Part shown: piece by piece, positions 5,876 through 11,132 of the stretch
Numbering within the stretch: the stretch's first letter is position 1
Layout of the letters: every line of letters starts with the position of its first letter
IMG/VR virus record: IMGVR_UViG_3300034682_000399
Span: 1 to 21,526 of that record
Source of the DNA: a virus
Length of the DNA stretch: 21,526 nucleotides
Direction: 5' to 3' (one strand)
Translations under genes and position numbers: made by a program
Notes under the pieces: model-generated
Told to the model about the DNA's origin: nothing
Database searches by the model: none
Seen by the model: the letters and a program-made list of their open reading frames with translations, nothing else

Positions 5876-6362
5876 ATTCTCGACCTGCGGAGAGATCAAG
5901 GAGGCCTTTAACAATTCAGGGCCTAAATTCAAAGCGCCGAGTAAAGACGATGGGTCGGAATCACCGAGTGACACCCGTCCTTCCATGGGAGATACTCTGC
6001 GAATGAACGATATGACTCGTGAAGAAATCGATACAAAGCTTCAGCTAATTGAGGAGCGCCTTGATCGCAAGGTATCCGAGATCGCGAAGTCTGTTAGCGA
6101 TTTCCAAACAGCAAGCCAGAGAACTGTAGAGGCGCTGCAGAATGCCAAATGGTGGGCGATAGGCACGGCTATCGCAGTTTTGGCTGTGTTCATGGGTACT
6201 CTGCAATGGGGCCTGTCAGCGCAAAAAGAAGAAAACGCTCGATTTAGCACCTACATCCGCGAGGATGTGAAATCGATAGGTGACGATGTTAAAGAGATAT
6301 CAAAGGCGGTCACCGAAATGCGAATTCGATCAGAGACGAAGACGGAAGCAACAAAAAATTGA
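5865..6362 (+). CDS. Single-pass membrane protein with coiled coil, in cI operon
   Basis: Up to 165 residues. A charged helical segment (about 47-92, EEIDTKLQLIEERLDRKV) precedes one transmembrane helix (about 96-117, WWAIGTAIAVLAVFMGTLQWGL) and a second charged helix to the end. The start is uncertain: the ATG at 5865 overlaps the upstream gene by 11 bases but has a poor ribosome site, while ATG 6003 or 6012 would leave only the coiled coil and membrane parts, after a GGGAG. It is the last gene of the cI unit and is followed by a terminator. It sits like the membrane protein gene rexB in lambda; a role in excluding other phages is speculation. Confidence 0.6.
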   Translation: MHNRFSTCGEIKEAFNNSGPKFKAPSKDDGSESPSDTRPSMGDTLRMNDMTREEIDTKLQLIEERLDRKVSEIAKSVSDFQTASQRTVEALQNAKWWAIGTAIAVLAVFMGTLQWGLSAQKEENARFSTYIREDVKSIGDDVKEISKAVTEMRIRSETKTEATKN

Positions 6363-6364
6363 TC

Positions 6365-6388
6365 AAAGCCCGCCTCGGCGGGCTTTTT
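6365..6388 (+). terminator. Terminator of the cI operon
   Basis: A GC-rich inverted repeat GCCCGCC / GGCGGGC flanked by AAA/TTT is followed by five T. It begins two bases after the stop codon of the membrane protein gene and would end the cI message. Confidence 0.8.
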
Positions 6389-6453
6389 CATGCCTTCACG
6401 TTTTTTTCACGCCCTACTCTGCACAGTGAAGGCTAATCCGATCTCCCTACGTT

Positions 6454-6482
6454 AGCCCGCATAGCAGTGCGGGCTTTTCTTT
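6454..6482 (+). terminator. Second rightward terminator after the cI operon
   Basis: AGCCCGCA / TGCGGGCT (8-bp stem, loop TAGCAG) is followed by TTTTCTTT. It lies 66 bases beyond the first terminator with no gene between. It may be a back-up, or it may end a short RNA; no convincing promoter is visible in the gap. It has no T tract on the minus strand, so it does not clearly serve the DUF1654 gene that ends at 6488. Confidence 0.7.
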
Positions 6483-6487
6483 GGGCG

Positions 6488-6814
6488 TCAGAAAGGTGCC
6501 TCCTCCTCAAGCTTCTCCTCCACCCAATCCCTCTCTACGACCAGGTCGTCGCGATCCTCGACGCTCTGCAGCTCCCATCGCACCGTCACGCTCTCGTCGT
6601 CGTTGAACGTTAGGTCCAGCTCCGGCGTTTCGGCCAGCAGGCCCATCACTTCTTCCCACTCCATGTCACCGTCCGTGTCCAGGCGATGGATCGTCACCCA
6701 GCGCTGAGCCTGCGCGATCGGGTGATTGATCATCGACGAAACCCGCAGCCCCAGGAGTTCCAGTCCGGTCATCTCCTGGCGCGCCTGCGGCGCCGACTTC
6801 TTCTGCTTGGCCAT
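6488..6814 (-). CDS. DUF1654 family protein
   Basis: A 108-residue protein starting MAKQKKSAPQ. The ATG at 6814 is chosen over one at 6841 because GGAGGA lies four bases before it and because a LexA-like box at 6830-6845 overlaps the longer reading. Residues 18-75 (LELLGLRVSSMINHPIAQAQRW, then EWEEVMGLL) match the DUF1654 pattern, a small pseudomonad family of unknown function. The C-terminus is acidic (EEKLEEEAPF). It is transcribed alone, opposite to both flanking units, from its own promoter. DNA-damage control is suggested by the LexA-like site. Confidence 0.75.
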   Translation of the reverse strand: MAKQKKSAPQARQEMTGLELLGLRVSSMINHPIAQAQRWVTIHRLDTDGDMEWEEVMGLLAETPELDLTFNDDESVTVRWELQSVEDRDDLVVERDWVEEKLEEEAPF

Positions 6815-6829
6815 TTCTTCCTCCACCAA

Positions 6830-6845
6830 CTGTACATCCATCCAG
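6830..6845 (-). promoter_or_regulatory. Candidate LexA box upstream of DUF1654 gene
   Basis: CTGTACATCCATCCAG has the CTG-N10-CAG frame of a LexA site. The left half CTGTACAT is one base from CTGTATAT; the right half is weaker. It lies 16 bases before the ATG, where a bound repressor would block transcription. The -10-like TAATAC just upstream on the minus strand is adjacent to the box. Confidence 0.5.
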
Positions 6846-6897
6846 TATTAAACAGAGCTTACCCGAGCCATCGAATGATGCAAGCCCGGATAGCAGA

Positions 6898-6955
6898 TTA
6901 GGCATGTATGAAAAAGTTAGGCATTACCTATTTACAAGAATTAGGCATTGGCTTA
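6898..6955. promoter_or_regulatory. Second operator cluster (OL-like)
   Basis: Three copies of the cI/cro-region motif: TTAGGCATGTATGAA (6898-6912), TTAGGCATTACCTAT (6917-6931) and TTAGGCATTGGCTTA (6941-6955). The last lies between the -35 and -10 boxes of the rightward promoter and the second just upstream of the -35, the same geometry as in the cro promoter. This ties the rightward operon to CI/Cro control. Confidence 0.7.
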
Positions 6956-6959
6956 TCGT
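6931..6959 (+). promoter_or_regulatory. Rightward early promoter (pL-like)
   Basis: TTTACA (6931-6936) and TATCGT (6954-6959) with 17-base spacing, embedded in operators exactly as the leftward promoter is. The -10 is a weaker match. Transcription would start near 6966 and enter a leader of about 350 bases before the first gene at 7320. Confidence 0.6.
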
Positions 6960-7009
6960 TCATCTCAAGCAGTCACTCACGAGGGACTGCAGAGGCCCTC
7001 AAGCCTCAC

Positions 7010-7021
7010 CGCTCTTTAACA
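7010..7021 (+). promoter_or_regulatory. boxA-like antitermination site
   Basis: CGCTCTTTAACA matches the bacterial rRNA boxA core (GCTCTTTAACA) and resembles lambda boxA (CGCTCTTA). It lies about 45 bases into the predicted rightward leader, where nut sites occur. A clear boxB hairpin is not evident next to it; GAGGG/CCCTC (6981-7000) just upstream and GGATCGATCC just downstream are candidate hairpins. Confidence 0.55.
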
Positions 7022-7319
7022 CCGATGGGAACCTCGCGGATCGATCCCGGCAACGGCACAGCGCGAGCAATAAATTCGATCCCCATGCCAGCTCTGGAAC
7101 TGGCCAGCTCGAAATCAGGCGGAACGTCAGCACGGCAGGAACATAGGCCGGGCCACGGAAAGCGGATGGAGGGTTGCGCTGCAAACGCTCCCTGCCGGGA
7201 TGCCCTTAGAACGGGCGTCTACACCTGGCAAAGCGCGAGCTGCGAGGAAACACAGATTTCACTGGCTGGCCTTGGCAACAGGGCCAGACGGGAAATCAAC
7301 CGCCCTGGAGGGCAATACG
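7022..7319 (+). other. Structured untranslated leader of rightward operon
   Basis: No gene with a good ribosome site is seen here. Inverted repeats include GATGCCC / GGGCGTC near 7199-7219 and CTGGCC / GGCCAG near 7271-7292. A long open frame crosses the region but would start inside the operators and lacks protein-like composition. Together with boxA this could be an antitermination or regulatory leader; that is inference. Confidence 0.4.
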
Positions 7320-7625
7320 ATGAGCTGCACCTGCATCAGCGATGCCGTGAAGCTGGTTTCTGACCAGCTTGCTGAGGAGGCGCCAGGATCCGGGCCTTTC
7401 TACATGCGCGCAGAGGGCTACAACCTTTCACTGAACATCGAGACCGGAAAGGCCAGTCGCCGATTCTGCGTCGAAGTCACCGGCCACTACATGGCGCCGA
7501 AGAAGACCGGCGGATTGAAGCGCGTGAACAAAACGGTTTCTGTGGTCGCCAACTACTGCCCGCTCTGCGGCAAGGCGTGCACTACCGAAGAGCCGGAAGA
7601 GGCACCCAACGCCACGTCAGCCTGA
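7320..7625 (+). CDS. Small Cys-containing phage protein, first gene of rightward operon
   Basis: A 101-residue protein starting MSCTCISDAV; the ATG at 7320 has GGAGGG seven bases upstream, and the frame upstream of it is not protein-like. A C-terminal CPLCGKAC (80-87) with C3 and C5 suggests a zinc-binding fold. Residues 28-75 look beta-rich (YNLSLNIETG, RFCVEVTGHY). Lambda has N at the first position of its pL operon, but no Arg-rich RNA-binding motif is seen here, so an N-like role is not supported. Function unknown. Confidence 0.65.
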   Translation: MSCTCISDAVKLVSDQLAEEAPGSGPFYMRAEGYNLSLNIETGKASRRFCVEVTGHYMAPKKTGGLKRVNKTVSVVANYCPLCGKACTTEEPEEAPNATSA

Positions 7626-7754
7626 CGTTAACTGCCCGATGCCCTGCTCCCCATCGCAGGGTTCATCGGAAAGCTCATGGAATCGTCCGGATCAAATGTC
7701 GTTACCGGCCATGCGCTTCCTGATGCATCCCGCATCCCCCAACCGGAGTACCAC

Positions 7755-7874
7755 ATGCTCCTTCTCATCCTGATCGGCGCAGCGCTCAGCCACATGAGGC
7801 CAGAACCTAATCCTGAAAGCGGCCTGCCAACCGGTCCACTGCGTTCACACCGCGAGCGCTGGCGTTCTAGATAG
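7755..7874 (+). CDS. Possible 39-residue membrane peptide
   Basis: A short frame MLLLILIGAALSHMRPEP begins at 7755 with GGAG six bases before the ATG. The first 12 residues are hydrophobic, long enough only for a short membrane helix, and the tail is basic (RSHRERWRSR). It would be the second gene of the rightward operon. Between 7626 and 7754 I see nothing else. Small phage membrane peptides of this kind occur, but without homologs this call is tentative. Confidence 0.4.
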   Translation: MLLLILIGAALSHMRPEPNPESGLPTGPLRSHRERWRSR

Positions 7875-7926
7875 GGGCTGCCCATGTTCTGGCATAGGCA
7901 GTCCCGCCCCAAACACTCGACATGAA

Positions 7927-7952
7927 GAAAGCCCGGGGATCCTCGGGCTTTC
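7927..7952 (+). terminator. Terminator-like hairpin
   Basis: A 9-bp stem GAAAGCCCG / CGGGCTTTC encloses GGGATCCT. The U tract after it is poor on the plus strand (ACTTTCC), so it may be a conditional terminator that antitermination would bypass, or an mRNA-stabilising hairpin. Confidence 0.45.
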
Positions 7953-7980
7953 ACTTTCCACACCCCTTCCCTTCACATAC

Positions 7981-8056
7981 GACCGCATTGGCAGGCGCCA
8001 GGCCACCTTTCACGGTGGGTTTGGTCACCCGCGCCTGGCTCCTGGCCAATGCGGTC
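7981..8056. repeat. Long imperfect inverted repeat (23-24 bp arms)
   Basis: The left arm (7981-8003) and right arm (8033-8056) pair along nearly their whole length: GACCGCATTGGC and AGGCGCCAGGC against GCCTGGCTCCT and GGCCAATGCGGTC, with one bulge and one mismatch. The 29-base loop contains a further GGGT/ACCC pairing. It ends 13 bases before the next start codon. There is no T tract, so it is not a standard terminator. Confidence 0.7.
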
Positions 8057-8069
8057 ATGAGGACAACCC

Positions 8070-8432
8070 ATGTACCAGCCACCAGAACCATCTGGCGTAG
8101 GCCATTGCCTGCGCTGTTCGAGCTGCATCGAAGAATCCGAGCAGGTCGGCGGAATCTGCTACGAATGCCAACCAGCCGAGGCCGGTGATCAGCCTGCCTT
8201 CCCGGTGCATGCCAGCGAATACGGCGGCCATGGCACCTGCTTCGGCTTGACGATCCGCGATTACTTCGCCGCCAAGTTCGCAGCTGCTCAGGCAACTGCG
8301 ACCAGTGCAGACAGCAATTTCATAAACCCTGGCTACGTTGATCCGCGCGATGGTAGGCCGGTCGCACAGAAGATTGCGGAAACCTCCTATGCGCTGGCCG
8401 ACGCCATGCTCGCCGCCCGGGTGAAGCCATGA
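8070..8432 (+). CDS. Phage protein with N-terminal zinc ribbon and LTIRDYFAAKF motif
   Basis: A 120-residue protein. Cys13, 16, 19, 30 and 33 form CxxCxxC and CxxC pairs of a probable zinc ribbon (residues 10-35). The second half has AFPVHASEYGGHGTCFGLTI followed by RDYFAAKFAAA and ALADAMLAAR, a pattern I recognise from many small phage proteins of unknown function. The ATG at 8070 has GAGGA upstream, right after the long inverted repeat. It overlaps the next gene as ATGA. It looks like a zinc-ribbon fusion to a common phage domain; function unknown. Confidence 0.65.
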   Translation: MYQPPEPSGVGHCLRCSSCIEESEQVGGICYECQPAEAGDQPAFPVHASEYGGHGTCFGLTIRDYFAAKFAAAQATATSADSNFINPGYVDPRDGRPVAQKIAETSYALADAMLAARVKP

Positions 8433-8650
8433 GCGGCTGGATCAAGTGCAGCGACAGGCTGCCGGAGCTGCCCAAGGGTGGCGGCAAGTCCTGGGTAATC
8501 GCCTATACGCCAGCACGAAAAGCACAGAGCGCCTTCAACGGCGCCCGCTTCCTCTACTGGAATGGCATCGACTGGCGTTACGGCGATGGCTCGCGCTTCG
8601 AGCATCGCGTGACGCACTGGCAGCCACACCTCACTCCACCCACCGAGTAA
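8429..8650 (+). CDS. DUF551-like protein
   Basis: A 73-residue protein starting MSGWIKCSDRLPELPKGG and ending in VTHWQPHLTPP, the opening and closing hallmarks of DUF551, a small domain common in tailed-phage early regions. It is Trp-rich and probably beta-sheet. It is coupled to the preceding gene by an ATGA overlap. No biochemical role is established for the family. Confidence 0.8.
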   Translation: MSGWIKCSDRLPELPKGGGKSWVIAYTPARKAQSAFNGARFLYWNGIDWRYGDGSRFEHRVTHWQPHLTPPTE

Positions 8651-8677
8651 CCCACCACCAACCGGACAGGCAAAGAC

Positions 8678-9290
8678 ATGAGAACTCTAGTCCATGGCGT
8701 AGGAATCAATGACGGAGATTGGGGCGGCCAGGGCTGCACTGACGATCAGCGTTACAGGACCTGGGGCCACATGCTTGAGCGCTGTTACTCGCCACGGTAT
8801 CTCGCTCAGCATCCAACCTATCAAGGCTGATCCCGAATGGTTAAGGTTCTCCAGTTTCAAGAGCTGGATGGACTCCCAGAGGTGGGATGGGATGGTTCTC
8901 GATAAAGACCTGCTGGTCATCGGGAACAAGATCTACAGCCCTGAAACCTGCCTGTTCGTACCGCCATGGATCAACTCTCTACTAGCCAACCTATCGACGA
9001 AAAATAGAACTCTTCCCATGGGGGTACACATGCATGGAAAGAGCTTCAGGGCTAGGTACAAAAGCTTCGGGAAGACCACAAGTATCGGGATTTTTGACAG
9101 CGCGGACGATGCGCATATCGCGTACCGCATCCACAGGCTTGGCGAGATCAAGACCCGCGTGGACCTCTATTGCGATAGCAGAGATGCCGACCCGGTGATA
9201 TGCGCAGCTCTTTTGAGGCTGCATGAGCACGAAGCAAATCAGGTCGCCAAGTACCCACCAGTCAAAGCACGACCACGGAGAAGGCCATGA
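8678..9290 (+). pseudogene. Frameshifted AP2/HNH-type phage protein
   Basis: Two frames together make one recognisable protein. The first (8678-8830, 50 residues, MRTLVHGVGINDGDWGG...YRTWGHMLERCYSPRY) is the usual N-terminus of phage HNH/AP2-type proteins and stops at TGA just after HPTYQG. The rest continues in the next frame from about 8829 (DPEWLRFSSFKSWM, DKDLLV, NKIYSPETCLFVP) to 9290, with an AP2-like segment GVHMHGKSFRARYKSF...IGIFDSADDAHIAY. A net one-base frame change at about 8827-8831, most simply a small deletion, breaks it. Such proteins are often annotated as DNA-binding or homing-endonuclease relatives. An ATG at 8709 would allow an out-of-frame short form, but its first 38 residues are not protein-like. 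Confidence 0.7.
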
Positions 9291-9535
9291 CAGTAACAGT
9301 CGAGACTGCTGCCGTCTTCCGTGGTGGCGGTCGTCGCTGGTTCACCCTTCGCGCCGCATGCGCAGCTGAGGCACGTGCACTGCTCAAGAAGCACTGCGAT
9401 TGCGACTACTGCGATCACGAGGGCTATGGCAGAGAACACCTCTACTGCCGACTTCATCACCCAGACCGATACCCGCGAATCATGAAGCGCCTGACTAAAG
9501 GCCTCATGCGGCGCTATCGAGCATCCCAACCGTAA
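9287..9535 (+). CDS. Small Cys/His-rich phage protein
   Basis: An 82-residue basic protein with CDCDYCDHE (37-45) and CRLHH (54-58), a likely metal-binding cluster, and a basic C-terminus (MKRLTKGLMRRYR). The ATG has GGAGAAGG upstream and overlaps the end of the previous frame as ATGA. It could bind nucleic acid through the zinc site and basic tail; this is inferred from composition only. Confidence 0.65.
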   Translation: MTVTVETAAVFRGGGRRWFTLRAACAAEARALLKKHCDCDYCDHEGYGREHLYCRLHHPDRYPRIMKRLTKGLMRRYRASQP

Positions 9536-9547
9536 CTGGAGGCGACC

Positions 9548-9964
9548 ATGGGCGCACTTCGAGCAGCACAATGGCGGTATGACCATGCTGAGCCGGAAGA
9601 CGACTCGGCGTATCAGGAAGCGGCGCAGAACTGGATCGAGAGCAAGGCTGAGGAGCTGGTCGGCGGCTGCGATGTTCTGATTCCGCAGCGCTTTGGCGGC
9701 CCTGTTGGCGTACGCCAGGAGCAATTCGTGGCCAAGCTGGCCGAACACCTTCGCGCCCTGCAAGAGGCAGAGAAGGACGACCTCAACGCCTTGGCCCTGC
9801 TCCTGCTCCAGGCACAGGCCGGTGGGCCAGTGAAAAGCATGGTCGAGGATGTTGTCGGCCAGAGCGATCACTGCAAGGGCAAGCTGTACGAGATCGCAGA
9901 GTCGATGCTTGAGCAATACGCCGAGCAAGGCCTGAAGTACGAGGCAGACGAGGCGCAGCTATGA
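9548..9964 (+). CDS. Hypothetical phage protein
   Basis: A 138-residue, acidic and mostly helical protein (EQFVAKLAEHLRALQEAEKDD; EIAESMLEQYAEQGLKYEADEAQL). A GGAGG site lies before the ATG and its stop overlaps the next start as ATGA. No known domain is recognised. It is a member of the rightward early operon. Confidence 0.6.
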   Translation: MGALRAAQWRYDHAEPEDDSAYQEAAQNWIESKAEELVGGCDVLIPQRFGGPVGVRQEQFVAKLAEHLRALQEAEKDDLNALALLLLQAQAGGPVKSMVEDVVGQSDHCKGKLYEIAESMLEQYAEQGLKYEADEAQL

Positions 9965-10152
9965 GCCCTCATGTGCTGATCGACGAGGAGCTAGACGCCA
10001 TGGCGGATCCTGCGACCCCGAAGTCTTGGCAGGCCATGGTCCTCAAGCTGCTTACCGAAATGCTGGCCGACCAGCGCATCACCATCGAAGAGTTCAACCA
10101 CTACTGCGGGCGCCTCAACAAGATCGTTGATGGGCGCAAGGAGGTTGCATGA
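9961..10152 (+). CDS. Small helical phage protein
   Basis: A 63-residue protein with two predicted helices (SWQAMVLKLLTEMLADQ; TIEEFNHYCGRLNKIVDG). ATGA overlaps on both sides place it firmly in the operon. No family is recognised. Confidence 0.6.
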   Translation: MSPHVLIDEELDAMADPATPKSWQAMVLKLLTEMLADQRITIEEFNHYCGRLNKIVDGRKEVA

Positions 10153-10364
10153 CTACGCCGCTTTTCCCTTCGCTCATCGACGAACAGGTGGCCGAGGTTT
10201 CCCGGGCCGTGCCCGACGACCGCATCCTTATGGTGTTCAAGGGCCTGACCATGGAGGACGCCATGAATCAGGCGCGCATGGCCCACATCGAGAACCCTGC
10301 GGCTTGGTCGGGCCGTGCCTACCTCTGCGGCATGTGCACGCTGGCCTATGAGGTTCTGGCATGA
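10149..10364 (+). CDS. Small phage protein with one CGMC motif
   Basis: A 71-residue protein with AAGGAGG before the ATG, one of the strongest ribosome sites in the operon, and ATGA overlaps with both neighbours. A CGMC motif (about 60-63) is the only cysteine pair, so intersubunit metal binding or no metal are both possible. Family not recognised. Confidence 0.6.
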   Translation: MTTPLFPSLIDEQVAEVSRAVPDDRILMVFKGLTMEDAMNQARMAHIENPAAWSGRAYLCGMCTLAYEVLA

Positions 10365-10516
10365 GAAACCGCTTCCCCGGGACCTGCTACCGCTGCGGCG
10401 GTCACGTTGCCAAGGGCGCCGGCCACTTCGAGCGCTATCAGGGTGGATGGCGAACACAACACGCCGACTGCGCAATCAAAGCGCGAGAGGAACGGCTTAG
10501 GAGCCTTCCGCAATGA
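10361..10516 (+). CDS. 51-residue zinc-finger-like protein
   Basis: A short gene, MRNRFPGTCYRCGGHVAKG, from 10361 to 10516. CYRC (9-12) with H15, H22 and the later HADC resembles a compact zinc finger. Its start overlaps the upstream TGA as ATGA and its own TGA overlaps the next ATG the same way. Such small zinc proteins are frequent in phage early operons; the target is unknown. Confidence 0.6.
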   Translation: MRNRFPGTCYRCGGHVAKGAGHFERYQGGWRTQHADCAIKAREERLRSLPQ

Positions 10517-10629
10517 CCAGCTCCCAGCGTTCCCGCCGCATCGCCACCTGGCGCGGCAGCTTCGCCACCCTATTCATCTGCACAGCCTGGATGCTTGCGA
10601 GCGCCCTGGCCGGCAACATCACTTCCTGA
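10513..10629 (+). CDS. 38-residue membrane peptide
   Basis: A short gene with a basic N-terminus (MTSSQRSRRIATWRG) followed by one hydrophobic helix (SFATLFICTAWMLASALAG). The ATGA overlap with the zinc-finger gene and the tight packing argue that it is translated. It would insert as a single-pass inner-membrane peptide, or could be read as a signal anchor. Function unknown. Confidence 0.5.
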   Translation: MTSSQRSRRIATWRGSFATLFICTAWMLASALAGNITS

Positions 10630-10638
10630 GGAAATCAA

Positions 10639-10944
10639 ATGAGCAGCATCACATTCAAGGCGCACGACGTTCAGCTTGAGGCCTTCTGCGGCAACACGAT
10701 GCTGGTAAAGGTTGAGGCCGACTTGACCGCAGTTGTCGAAGACATCCCGGTTGCAGATCGACTGCACGATGTTGATCCGGCCGACATCGTAGAAACAGCC
10801 GGCCCAGTCAGCCTGCTTAATGCCATGGGAGAACAGCATTTCTCTGCATGGGTTGAAGCCAGCGGTGATTTCTACGAAGCCCTGAATGCCATCGGCATAG
10901 AGCGAATTCAGGAATGGATCAGCGACTACACCAGCGGCGAATGA
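10639..10944 (+). CDS. Hypothetical phage protein
   Basis: A 101-residue acidic protein with TGAGGAAA before the ATG. The first half looks beta-rich (ITFKAHDVQLEAF; MLVKVEADLTAVV) and the second helical (FSAWVEASGDFYEALNAIGIERIQEWI). No family is recognised. It is the last gene before the 188-base structured gap at 10945-11132. Confidence 0.6.
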   Translation: MSSITFKAHDVQLEAFCGNTMLVKVEADLTAVVEDIPVADRLHDVDPADIVETAGPVSLLNAMGEQHFSAWVEASGDFYEALNAIGIERIQEWISDYTSGE

Positions 10945-10964
10945 TCCCCTGACCCGAATCACGT

Positions 10965-11076
10965 AGCCGAGCACGGCGGCCCTTCGGGATAACCGTACCC
11001 CTTCGGGAGCATAAGCGGCGAGAGCTCGCGACCATCCACCGCAGCCAGGGCCTGGAGCGTACCTCCGTGCCTGGGT
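10965..11076 (+). other. Hairpin-rich intergenic segment, candidate structured RNA
   Basis: Several nested pairings occur in a row: ACGG (10973) / CCGT (10996) around a CCC-UUC-GGG hairpin, a second CCCCUUCGGG hairpin (10998-11007), GCGG (11015) / CCGC (11042) around CGAG/CTCG, and CCAGG (11045) / CCTGG (11074) around GGAG / CTCC with loop CGTAC. This gap sits before the recombination genes, whose first ATG (11133) has its own GAGG site. It may be a processing or regulatory element; function unknown. Confidence 0.45.
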
Positions 11077-11132
11077 GACCTGGCATTTCCCCTTTTCCAA
11101 CTGACGGCGCCGGCCTGGCGCGAGGTTTTCTA

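Noticed and set aside
6908-7363. 151-codon rightward open frame across the leader
   Set aside because: It would start inside the operators and promoter, before the predicted transcription start, and its residues lack normal domain-like patterning; the gene at 7320 has a much better ribosome site.
7628-7963. 111-codon leftward open frame in a gene-poor gap
   Set aside because: No protein-like pattern and it covers the terminator-like hairpin at 7927-7952; a short rightward membrane peptide fits the region better.
9239-9928. 229-codon leftward open frame with hydrophobic stretches
   Set aside because: Antisense to two plus-strand genes with good ribosome sites and ATGA junctions; no leftward ribosome site of note.
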